Of a stretch of DNA of 64,000 bases, positions 1 to 8,206 are shown in pieces. Origin of the DNA: Planctomycetales bacterium. GTDB lineage: Bacteria; Planctomycetota; Planctomycetia; Pirellulales; Pirellulaceae. The translations under genes and the position numbers were made by a program. A model generated the notes under the pieces. The model was not told the origin of the DNA. It saw only the letters and a list, made by a program, of their open reading frames with translations, and made no database searches. Position 1 is the first letter of the stretch. Every line of letters starts with the position of its first letter. The stretch covers positions 25,586-89,585 of the forward strand of contig JAGQPF010000087.1 in assembly GCA_020426845.1 (NCBI GenBank), in the 5' to 3' direction.

Positions 1-1060
1 CCAAGGTCTCATCCAGCATGCCGCGATCCTCGAGATCCTGCAGCAGCCCGCTTAAGGCCAGGTCCAGCGAGGGCACGAGGCCAACGCCCACCTTGGCGCC
101 GGTGAAGCCCTCCTTCAGCCGCGTGTATAGATCGGCGTGCGTGTCCCACCCGACGTTGTTGACGGTCACGAACGGCACGCCGCGCTCGACCAATCTGCGA
201 GCCAACAAGCACGACGCGCCGATGGAGCGGGGGCCGTACTGCTGGCGCACGGCCGGAGATTCTTCGTCGATACGGAACGCTCGTTTGGCGTCGGCCGACG
301 AGAGCAAGGCATAGGCGCGGGTGAGATCCGAACCGTTTTCGACAGTGCCCGTCGCGGGGCCCTCGTCGTCAGCGCGATGGAAGTCGTTCAACTGTTCGAC
401 AAACGATTGTCTGCGATCGAGTCGATTCAAATCGAGGCCGGTCGGGAGATCGAGATCGCGGACGCGGAAGTCGGGCTTGGAGGGATCGCCGCCAACGGAG
501 AAGGGCCGTGTCGACGCCGGCAGGAAGCCGCCGCCATTGAGTCGCCCACCGCCCACACGAAAGCTCGGCACGGCAACATAGGGCGGCAACACTCCTCCAT
601 GTTCGCGCTGATGGGCGAGCACCGCGCCGTGCGTCGGGTATTCGAGCACCGGCGTCGGCTTGTAACCTGTCATTAGATAATGGGCGCCAAAGTTATGCTC
701 GCCGAGGGGCGACGTCACCGAGCGGATGATCGCCAGCCGGGACATCCATCGGCTTGTTCGCTCGAGACATTCACTCAAACGCACGCCCGGGACCGTCGTT
801 GCAATCGACTCGAGCGGCCCGCGGACCTCGGTCGGCGCGTCGGGCTTGGGGTCAAAAGTCTCGAGGTGGCTCGGGCCGCCGTCGAGCCAGAGGAGGATGC
901 ACGACTTGGCCTTTGCTGCCACGCCGCCTTCGGCGCAATGGGCTCGGTTGTCAACAAGCCAGCCGGCGCTCAGCCCGAGCGGGCTCAACGCGCCGATCCG
1001 CAGCAAGTCGCGCCGATGCCAAGCGTGCCAGCCGTGTGGAAGTTGTTGAGGAGTGTTCAT
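1..1060 (-). CDS. DUF1501 family secreted protein (partial, C-terminus outside the window)
   Basis: The minus-strand frame opens at ATG 1060 and stays open to the window edge, giving 353 residues of a protein whose C-terminus is missing. The N-terminus carries a twin-arginine-like signal (RRDLLRIGALSPLGL, about residues 16-30). It is followed by the DUF1501 hallmark WLDGGPSHLETFDPKP near residue 60, and later by SADAKRAFRIDEESP and a GASCLLARRLVERGVPFV segment. DUF1501 proteins resemble the alkaline phosphatase/sulfatase fold but have no established reaction. The gene starts 68 nt after the stop of the PSD1-type cytochrome gene on the same strand, the usual planctomycete pairing, so co-transcription is likely. 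The family call is firm; the function is unknown. Confidence 0.9.
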   Translation of the reverse strand, partial: MNTPQQLPHGWHAWHRRDLLRIGALSPLGLSAGWLVDNRAHCAEGGVAAKAKSCILLWLDGGPSHLETFDPKPDAPTEVRGPLESIATTVPGVRLSECLERTSRWMSRLAIIRSVTSPLGEHNFGAHYLMTGYKPTPVLEYPTHGAVLAHQREHGGVLPPYVAVPSFRVGGGRLNGGGFLPASTRPFSVGGDPSKPDFRVRDLDLPTGLDLNRLDRRQSFVEQLNDFHRADDEGPATGTVENGSDLTRAYALLSSADAKRAFRIDEESPAVRQQYGPRSIGASCLLARRLVERGVPFVTVNNVGWDTHADLYTRLKEGFTGAKVGVGLVPSLDLALSGLLQDLEDRGMLDETL

Positions 1061-1128
1061 GATTCGCTCGGCTGGCTTGGTTGGCTCAGTTGGCTTGGTT
1101 GAGTCGGTGAGATGCCGTCCATTTTCGC

Positions 1129-3270
1129 TCAATGATTGGTGGCGAATTCGTCGCACGTCAACAGACTCCAGACAAAGTCTTCGAGCAGCTGCTCCGTTTC
1201 CTGTGCGTTGCTCGCCTGCTCACACTTCGTCTTCCAGAAGGCTGACTCGCTGGCCGTCGGTCGCCGGCTGAACGCGGCTCGATAGAACTCGTCGACAATC
1301 TCCGCCAAAGATTGATTCGCGGCCAGCCGTTTCGCGAGCCGCCCGCCCTTGTCGGCGATTCGGGCGTTGAGCAGCGGGCCGTTGATCAAGTGCAGCATCC
1401 GCGGCAAACCGGCCCCGTCGGGCTCGCCCGCTTCACAGGAGTCGGCGCGCGAGCAGCGGCCCAGCACGTCGAGCGTCGTCGATTCCTCGCGGGAATTGAT
1501 CAGCGCCAGAGCGCGGACCCCGAGCGGCTGGTCGCCATACTTTTCGGGGACCAGCAGCACATCGGAGATAGCGTCGGCAAGCACTTCGGCCGCCAACGGC
1601 CGTCGCAAGGCGTGCGAGTAAAACTGTTGGTCGAGCGCGTTGCCGCGACGGGTTGTAGAGCTGCGAGCGTAAGCGGCGCTGTTGGCAATGCGACGCAGCG
1701 TGTGGCGAAGCGAAAAGTCATGCTTCGCGAAGTCGCTCGCCAATTCCTCGAGCAGCTCCGGATGCGTGGCGGGGTTGGTGGCCCGCATGTCATCGACCGG
1801 CTCGACGAGCCCGCGGCCCATCATCGCTTTCCAGAGCCGGTTGACGATCGCCTTCGAGAAGTAGGGATTGTCCGGGTCAGCGAGCCAGCGGGCCAATGCT
1901 TGGCGCGGCTCGGCGTCGTCCGCCGTGAGAAATCGCACGCCCGGGATCCGAGTCGCGGCGTTTTGACCTGTCTTGGGGTGCACCACGGCGCCGCTCGGCA
2001 GTGGCGCGACGACTTGTCCGGCCTTGACCTGCGCGAAGATTGCCGCCAAGCCGTGGTAGTCGTCTTGCGTCCAGCGATCGAGCGGGTGATTGTGACAATT
2101 CGCACACCTCAGCCGGGAGCCCATGAACAGCTCGGCGACGAGCTCGGCCTGTTCGCGCGGGCCGGCGACGGTCCGGTAGAAATTGGGCGGCCCCAACTCC
2201 ACTGTGTCGCCCGCGGCCGTCAGCAGTTCGCTGGCAATCCGATCGTACCCGGCCCCTTGAGTCACTTGCTCGCGCAGCCACGCGTGGTAGGTGCGCGTGG
2301 CGGCGAGGTCTCCGTTGGCGGAGGGCCGCGGCTGGATCCGCAGCATCGTCGCGAGTCGCCACGTCCAGTACTCGTTGAACGCCTCGCTTTCGAGCAAAGC
2401 GTCGACGAGGCGCGCTCGCTTGGCGGGATCGCGAGACTCGTGGAATCGTTCCGACTCCGCCAACGTCGGCAGGCGTCCTGTCAGGTCGAGCGTGACACGG
2501 CGCAAATATCCGGCGTCATCCAACTGCGATGATTGCGGAATTCGCAGTTGCCACAGGCGTTCGGTGACGTGTCGATCAATGACATTGTCGTGTTTCGTCG
2601 CGGTTATGCCGAGCGGATCATCTTGACCTGCGCCGGAGGCAATGGCATTGGGAACCAACACTTCCAGCGACACGACTTGATGAAGGTAACGCGCCACAAT
2701 GATGTGGCGGCCACGGCGTCGCGCCGCCGCATTCGCGGTGGCGCTGTCGATTTCCATGGCGCCGGAATCTTCCGCTGTGAACACGGTCCACGGTGTGACG
2801 TCGCGCTGATGACCATCGGAGAAGTGGGCAACTGCGCGCAGCGAGAGCTGCTCTCCAACCTCGGCGATGTGCTGACGCGGCGTGACGTCGAGCCGAACCA
2901 GTTGCCGCGCGCTGGTGGCGTTGCGATCGGCGCCCTCGCGAATCCAACGCAACAGCAAATCGGCGCCGGGCGACTCCCATTCCAAACGGGCGCCGCCCCC
3001 GTGCGAGATGTTTTCGGTCGCCTTGAGAAACACCAAGCTCTGCTCGGCGTCCGCAAGGTTGACTCGCCGCCCTTTCAAGTCTCGCGTGAGCGCATCGTAG
3101 TCCGCCGCGGGGTCGGAGCCGTACAGGGACAGATGGAGCTCGCCGCGACCGGCAGCGGCGCCATGACAGGCGCCCGAATTGCACCCCGCCTTGGTGAGCA
3201 CCGGCACGATGTCATGGTCGAAGTCGACCGGCAGGACGCAGAATAGGACGAGCACGATGGGCACGGTCAA
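1129..3270 (-). CDS. DUF1549/DUF1553 (PSCyt2/PSD1) secreted cytochrome-like protein
   Basis: This 713-residue protein has a short hydrophobic N-terminus (IVLVLFCVLPV), then a heme-like CNSGACH site with a longer than usual spacing near residue 31. An Ig/Big2-like segment follows around 120-210, then the PSCyt2 (DUF1549) region with RRVTLDLTGRLPT. A CANCHNHPLDRW heme motif marks the DUF1549/DUF1553 junction, and the C-terminal PSD1 region includes NRLWKAMMGRGLVEPVDD. These proteins are secreted, may bind heme c and are found almost only in planctomycetes and relatives; their substrate is unknown. The start is uncertain: TTG at 3270 is listed, but GTG at 3264 has a GAGAG about 9 nt upstream and may be the true start. 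It is followed directly by the DUF1501 gene. Confidence 0.9.
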   Translation of the reverse strand: MTVPIVLVLFCVLPVDFDHDIVPVLTKAGCNSGACHGAAAGRGELHLSLYGSDPAADYDALTRDLKGRRVNLADAEQSLVFLKATENISHGGGARLEWESPGADLLLRWIREGADRNATSARQLVRLDVTPRQHIAEVGEQLSLRAVAHFSDGHQRDVTPWTVFTAEDSGAMEIDSATANAAARRRGRHIIVARYLHQVVSLEVLVPNAIASGAGQDDPLGITATKHDNVIDRHVTERLWQLRIPQSSQLDDAGYLRRVTLDLTGRLPTLAESERFHESRDPAKRARLVDALLESEAFNEYWTWRLATMLRIQPRPSANGDLAATRTYHAWLREQVTQGAGYDRIASELLTAAGDTVELGPPNFYRTVAGPREQAELVAELFMGSRLRCANCHNHPLDRWTQDDYHGLAAIFAQVKAGQVVAPLPSGAVVHPKTGQNAATRIPGVRFLTADDAEPRQALARWLADPDNPYFSKAIVNRLWKAMMGRGLVEPVDDMRATNPATHPELLEELASDFAKHDFSLRHTLRRIANSAAYARSSTTRRGNALDQQFYSHALRRPLAAEVLADAISDVLLVPEKYGDQPLGVRALALINSREESTTLDVLGRCSRADSCEAGEPDGAGLPRMLHLINGPLLNARIADKGGRLAKRLAANQSLAEIVDEFYRAAFSRRPTASESAFWKTKCEQASNAQETEQLLEDFVWSLLTCDEFATNH

Positions 3271-3440
3271 ACGCTCTCGAAAATGGGGACGCTCAGCGGG
3301 CCGTTCAACACACCCTGATTAGTGTGACTGAATTGACTCGGCAAGGAAACCCAAAGCGCCAGTACCCCGGCGTCGCCCCGAGTTCGCCACAAGATCGTCG
3401 CACCCCGATTTTCCATGGTTTTCCCGTGGCGGCGATTTCA

Positions 3441-3940
3441 TTGAAGGCCGAAGGCCTTCCTCAGCCCGGGGCAGAGCGAAGCGTCGCCCCGGGTGGAGCC
3501 CCGATAGTTCCATAAGAAGGCTGAAGGCCTTCCTCATCCTATAGGAGCAAAGCAAAGCGTCGCCTCGGAACACGTCGACTCATCATGAAGGCCTTCGGCC
3601 TTCAATCAACCGCCGTGGCGTTGCGATATGCCTCGACCCACGGTTGTCCGTGTCAACTGCGCCGCAATGCGATGACCCTCGGGGGTTGATAAGTCGAGGC
3701 GGCTGCACCTGGGGCGTCGCTTCACCCCGGGGTTTTGAGGAAGGCCTTCAGCCTTCAATGAAATCGCCACTGTGCGAATTGACGCCGTGGGGCGGCTCCT
3801 CCCGGGGCGTCGCTTCGCTGTGCCCCGGGCTACGTTGAGGAAGGCCCTTGGCCTTCAATGAAAACTCCTTCAGCCTTCCATGACTCCTTCAGCCTTCCAT
3901 GACTCCTTCAGCCTTCCATGACTCCTTCAGCCTTCCATGA
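3441..3940. repeat. Cluster of GAAGGCCTTC palindromic repeats in a 0.7-kb gene-free gap
   Basis: The gap from 3271 to 3984 has no convincing gene. It is filled with imperfect copies of a short palindrome (GAAGGCCTTCAGCCTTC and variants), often beside a segment reading CCCCGGGCTACG or GGCGTCGCTTCG. The same family recurs at 54.15-54.36 kb. The arms can form hairpins, so this looks like a REP-type intergenic repeat. No transposase is nearby. Confidence 0.75.
3864..3939. repeat. Four perfect 19-bp tandem repeats
   Basis: Four consecutive identical units of ACTCCTTCAGCCTTCCATG occupy 3864-3882, 3883-3901, 3902-3920 and 3921-3939. The unit is derived from one arm of the surrounding GAAGGCCTTC repeat. 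It lies 45 nt beyond the stop codon of the peroxiredoxin gene. Confidence 0.95.
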
Positions 3941-3984
3941 CGCCGTCGGACGCCTTATCCGCTTGCCGGTAACGATTTTCAGCT

Positions 3985-4590
3985 TTACTTTTCCTTGCGG
4001 GGGACTCCCAGCTTCTTGAGCTGGGCAGCGATGTCGCCACCGTGGGAAGCGGTGCTGACCTTCTTGTCGATGGCTAGGATTTTGCCATCGGGATCAATGT
4101 AGAACGTCCAACGTTCCGGAACCTCTCGGCCCTCATGGACGACTCCGTAGGCTTCGGCGGTCTTTTTGCTTGGATCGCTGAGGATCGGGTAGTCCAGCTT
4201 CAGCTCGGTGGCGTAGCGCTGATTCGTTTCGGGAGTGTCGCAGCTCGCGGTGAAGAATGAGACGGCGAAGTCGTCGAGTCCGGAGCCTGTGGAGGCGGCG
4301 AGCTCGACCTTTTGGCCATTAAGAAGCGTGATCGAGATCGCCTTGTCGGTTTTTCCGGTGCGCAGCGAATTGCATTCCTTGGTACAGCCGCCGGTGAACG
4401 CTTTGGGGAACCAGGCGACCACTACATGCTTGCCTCGCAGCTCCGAGAGCTTGTAGGTCTTGCCGTCGGTGCCTGCCAAACTGAAGTCGGGCGCAGAGTC
4501 GCCCACCTTCAAGTCGGCGCCCATCGCCGCGCCAATTGTCATCCATCCTGCCACCGCCAAGGCGGCGGCGCTTTGCAGCCATCTCTTCAT
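3985..4590 (-). CDS. Exported peroxiredoxin (AhpC/TSA, BCP-like)
   Basis: The 201-residue protein has a signal peptide (about residues 1-24, ending AAMGA) and a thioredoxin-fold peroxiredoxin domain. The peroxidatic site reads [13 protein letters not shown] with Cys69, close to the PKA-T-GCTKEC signature of BCP/PrxQ proteins, but the Pro before Gly-Cys is replaced by Gly. Cys73 is the likely BCP-type resolving residue; Cys117 is a further candidate. A region of about 20 residues after the active site (around 78-100) appears inserted relative to compact BCPs. It should reduce peroxides in the periplasm. It lies 128 nt downstream of cusA on the same strand, which fits an accessory role against copper-driven oxidative stress, though that link is inferred. 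Confidence 0.9.
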   Translation of the reverse strand: MKRWLQSAAALAVAGWMTIGAAMGADLKVGDSAPDFSLAGTDGKTYKLSELRGKHVVVAWFPKAFTGGCTKECNSLRTGKTDKAISITLLNGQKVELAASTGSGLDDFAVSFFTASCDTPETNQRYATELKLDYPILSDPSKKTAEAYGVVHEGREVPERWTFYIDPDGKILAIDKKVSTASHGGDIAAQLKKLGVPRKEK

Positions 4591-4718
4591 AGTTCAACTC
4601 CCAATTTCGAATTCCCGACTATTCTCCGTCGCTCCGAGTCACTCGACGCGTAACATTGACGGGGCACTATTGCTGTTCAATAAGCGTAATCGACATTTCG
4701 ACGGAAACCAACGATCTG

Positions 4719-7700
4719 TCAGGATTGAGTGCCGGATTCAAGTCGCCCGAGATTCAGCGATATCTCTTGGAAGCTGCAGAAGACGACGGGCACGACAAAC
4801 AGCGTGATGAGTTCGATGGTCATGCCGCCAAAGACGGGCAGGGCCATGGCTCGGGCCACGTCGGCGCCCCGCCCTGTTGCCACCAGCACCGGGATCAACG
4901 CCACGAGCGTCGTGGCGGTCGTCATTAGGCAGGGACGTATGCGGCGCATGCCGGCGTCAATCGTCGCGGAGCGGATGTCGCCGACGGTCATCGGCTGGCG
5001 TTGCTTGAAGACTTGGTCGAGATACGTGGCGATGACCACTCCGTCGTCCACGGCGATGCCGAACAAGGCGATAAAGCCCACCCAAATCGCGGTGTTCATC
5101 TCGATGCCATAGATCGCCAACAGTATCATGCCTCCGCCGAACGCGACCGGAATGCCGGCGAACACCGCCAGTGTGATCGGCAATTGTCGGAATTGCAGAT
5201 AGATCACGACCAGATTGATGCCAATGACCAACGGCAATAGCCAAGTCAGCCGCGCATTGGACTCGATTTGGTTGCGAAAACTTCCCACGGACTCCAGCGA
5301 GTAGCCGGGAGGCAACGTGAGCCGGCCGGGGCTGTCGGGCGGCAGCGTCTGGGCGCGAATTAGCTCCTGTTCGATGGCCGAGACGGACTCGAGGTCTCCG
5401 GCCGCTCCGTTGGTGGCGAACGAGACATGCGCCACGAGCCTGGCGTTCTCGCTGTTGATGGCGCCGGGGCCCCAGGCGGTCTCCAGTTTGGCAAGTTCGC
5501 CGAGCGGGACGACGGCGCCGCTATGCGTCACAACCGGCAGTCGATCGAGTTGATCGATGCGTTCGCGCAGCGCCCTTGGGTAGCGAAGCCGAACCGGATA
5601 ACGCTCTCTGCCTTCCACGGTCTTGAGCAGGTTCATGCCTCCCAACGCTGTTTCGATGATCTGATTGACCATCTGCGTCGTCATGCCGTATCGCGAGGCG
5701 GCCTCGCGGTCGACGGTGAACTCGACATAAGGCTTGCCCAGCACGATGTCGGGGTTGACGGTTCCTGGATTGACGAAAGGCGACTCCTTTAATCGGCCGG
5801 CGACCAGCAGCGCGGACTCGGCGAGCTTGTCGAGGTTGTCGCCGTAGATCCGAATCGCCATCGGCGCCTTGATGCCGCTTTGCAACATCACGACTCGGCC
5901 CTCGATTGGCTGTAGCGGGGAGGCTGGAGTGACGCCCGGCAGCGTGGCGACTCGATTGATTTCGTCCCAAATCATGCGAGCCGTGACGCCAGCTCGCCAT
6001 TGTTCGCGAGGCTTCAGCATCACGTACGTCTCGACCATGGCCGATGGCGCCGGATCCAGCGCGGACTCAACGCGGCCGATCTTGCCAAGCACGTCCTGGA
6101 CTTCCGGGATTTGGCCGATCAGCACATCCTGAGTTTGCAGAACCTGCATCGCCTGGCTAAAACTCGCGGCTGGGTAGAGCGTCGGCATGTAGAACCAGCT
6201 GCCTTCGTCCAAGGCGATCCAGTCATCCGATCGGAGGCCGGTGAACATGTGCTTGGCGGCGACGTAACCGGGCAGCTCGTTCGGACGCATCCCCAGTCGC
6301 TCGGCTAAACGTTCGAGTGGCGCCATGACCGTGGGCAGGCCGAACCAGCCGCCCAGGCCAAGCAACACGATCAGTGCTGGCAACGACAGAAACATCACTT
6401 TGTGTCGCAGCAGCAAGGCGAGTGTCGGTCGGTAGGCCCAGACGATGAGCCGGCTGACGAGGCTTTTCTCGAGTGGCTGGACACGTTCCCGAGCGAGCAG
6501 CCAGCCTGCGGCGAAGCCGGCCACGGCGGCTGCGGTCGAAACGACCCAGAGCGGCAGCGCCAGTTCGCCAGCCACGCGGTGGCCCCAGGTCAGCACTGAG
6601 GTGGCGCCCAACAGCGAGGCGCCCGCCAGGGCCACGGCGAGCGCGGTGCGTCGCCGGCGACGCGAGCTGCGCAGCATCAGCCGGCACAGCGGCGGGACGA
6701 TCGTCACGGCCGTGGCCAGCGCCGCCGCGATGGCGAACGTCTTGGTCATGGCCAGCGGCGCGAACAACTTGTAGTCCCGCCCCGTGAGAAAGAACACCGG
6801 GAGGAAGCTGACAATCGTCGTGGTCACCGCCGTGACGACCGCCGGCGCAACTTCCGCGGCCGCCGCGCAGATCACCTCTTCCCGCGTGCGCTTGTCCGGT
6901 GACTGTCCGGACTCCTGTTGTTCCGACTCCCATTCCGCTAGGTGCTGATAGATGTTCTCGCTCACGACGATCGCCATATCCACCATCGTGCCGATGGCGA
7001 TCGCGATGCCGGCAAGTGACATGATGTTGGCACCAACACCGAACAGCCGCATGGCCGTGAACGACAGCAGCACGGCGAGCGGCAAGGTGACGGCGACAAT
7101 GAAGCTGCTGCGGATGTGCAGCAAGAACAGCAGGATCACGGCGGCAGTGATGAGCACCTCGTCGCGCAGCGCTGTCGACAATGTGGCGACGGTCTCATCA
7201 ATCAGCGTGGTGCGGTCGTAGACCGCCTTGATCTTCACGCCACCGAGCGCAGGCTCGATTTGCATGATCTTCTGCTTGACGCGCTCGATCACGGTGCGAG
7301 GGTTCTCGCCGTAGCGCATGACCACGACACCGCCCACCGCCTCGCTGCCGTTGTAGTCAATCGCTCCACGGCGAAAGTCGGGGCCCAGCTGCACGGCCGC
7401 GACGTCCTTGATGCGGACCGGCACGCCGTCGCGCTGCAAGATGACCGCGTCCTCGATGTCACGAATGGCCCGCTGCGTGTCGCCTCCAGAGCCGAGGAAG
7501 CCCTTGCCGCGAACAATGAACTCCATGCCGCTTGCTTCGACTGTCTTCGCCCCGACGTCGAGATTGCTGCTGCGCAGCGCGCTTGCGACCTTGTCGAGCG
7601 GCACGCGATGGAATCGCAGCTTGTCCGGATGGACCTCGATCTGGTATTGCCGGATGTAGCCACCGATCGAGGCGACTTCGCTGACACCCTCGACCGACTG

Positions 7701-8204
7701 CAAATCGTACTTCACGACGAAGTCCTGCAAGCTCCGCAGGTCCGCCAAATTCATGCCTTCCGGCGGCGGTGTCAAAACGTAGTACAGCACCTGCCCCAAG
7801 CCCGTCGCGTCCGGGCCCAATTGAGGCGCCACTCCTTCCGGCAGTTGGGCGGCGGCGGTGGACAACTGCTCCGCGACGCGACTGCGAGCCCAATAGAAGT
7901 CGATGGAATCTTTGAAAGTGACCTGCACGAAGCTGTAGCCGAACATGCTCTTGCCGCGCACCGACTCGGCGCCCGGAGCGGCCAACAACGAAACGCTCAG
8001 CGGGTAAGTGACTTGGTCCTCGATGTCCTTGGGCGAGCGGCCCGGCCAAGGGGTGAGGACAATCACTTGGTTCTCGCCGACATTCGGGATGGCGTCGATT
8101 GGCACGCGATGGTAGCTGTCCCAACCCAGCGCCGCCGCGCCGACGGCGGCGAGCAGGACGAGCCAGGGCTCGTTGACACAGAAGCGAATCAATTTGGCGA
8201 GCAT
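4719..8204 (-). CDS. cusA: CusA/CzcA-type heavy-metal RND efflux pump
   Basis: The 1161-residue inner-membrane pump begins MLAKLIRFCVNEPWLVLLAA. It shows the RND hallmarks VPIDAIPNVGENQVIV and PWPGRSPKDIEDQVTYPL, and the proton-relay Asp in GTMVDMAIVVSEN. The methionines that form the Cu(I)/Ag(I) site of E. coli CusA (M573, M623, M672) have apparent counterparts in YMPTL, SAMVETYVML and VVMLQSGIKAPM, favouring monovalent copper/silver over zinc/cobalt. It is about 110 residues longer than CusA; the surplus includes two extra predicted membrane helices in the central cytoplasmic loop (around the segments ALAVALAGASLLGATSVL and LPLWVVSTAAAVAGFAAG). The longer open frame to 8354 overlaps cusB. 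ATG 8204 leaves only 2 nt to the cusB stop and fits an operon. Confidence 0.93.
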   Translation of the reverse strand: MLAKLIRFCVNEPWLVLLAAVGAAALGWDSYHRVPIDAIPNVGENQVIVLTPWPGRSPKDIEDQVTYPLSVSLLAAPGAESVRGKSMFGYSFVQVTFKDSIDFYWARSRVAEQLSTAAAQLPEGVAPQLGPDATGLGQVLYYVLTPPPEGMNLADLRSLQDFVVKYDLQSVEGVSEVASIGGYIRQYQIEVHPDKLRFHRVPLDKVASALRSSNLDVGAKTVEASGMEFIVRGKGFLGSGGDTQRAIRDIEDAVILQRDGVPVRIKDVAAVQLGPDFRRGAIDYNGSEAVGGVVVMRYGENPRTVIERVKQKIMQIEPALGGVKIKAVYDRTTLIDETVATLSTALRDEVLITAAVILLFLLHIRSSFIVAVTLPLAVLLSFTAMRLFGVGANIMSLAGIAIAIGTMVDMAIVVSENIYQHLAEWESEQQESGQSPDKRTREEVICAAAAEVAPAVVTAVTTTIVSFLPVFFLTGRDYKLFAPLAMTKTFAIAAALATAVTIVPPLCRLMLRSSRRRRRTALAVALAGASLLGATSVLTWGHRVAGELALPLWVVSTAAAVAGFAAGWLLARERVQPLEKSLVSRLIVWAYRPTLALLLRHKVMFLSLPALIVLLGLGGWFGLPTVMAPLERLAERLGMRPNELPGYVAAKHMFTGLRSDDWIALDEGSWFYMPTLYPAASFSQAMQVLQTQDVLIGQIPEVQDVLGKIGRVESALDPAPSAMVETYVMLKPREQWRAGVTARMIWDEINRVATLPGVTPASPLQPIEGRVVMLQSGIKAPMAIRIYGDNLDKLAESALLVAGRLKESPFVNPGTVNPDIVLGKPYVEFTVDREAASRYGMTTQMVNQIIETALGGMNLLKTVEGRERYPVRLRYPRALRERIDQLDRLPVVTHSGAVVPLGELAKLETAWGPGAINSENARLVAHVSFATNGAAGDLESVSAIEQELIRAQTLPPDSPGRLTLPPGYSLESVGSFRNQIESNARLTWLLPLVIGINLVVIYLQFRQLPITLAVFAGIPVAFGGGMILLAIYGIEMNTAIWVGFIALFGIAVDDGVVIATYLDQVFKQRQPMTVGDIRSATIDAGMRRIRPCLMTTATTLVALIPVLVATGRGADVARAMALPVFGGMTIELITLFVVPVVFCSFQEISLNLGRLESGTQS

Positions 8205-8206
8205 CG

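Noticed and set aside
1312..2532. 406-codon plus-strand frame opposite the DUF1549/DUF1553 gene
   Set aside because: It is antisense to a clear coding gene, Arg/Gly-rich, and has no motif; high GC makes long antisense frames common.
3441..3940. Possible CRISPR or origin-type iterons in the repeat-rich gap
   Set aside because: Repeats are irregularly spaced palindromes without spacers, and no replication gene is nearby.
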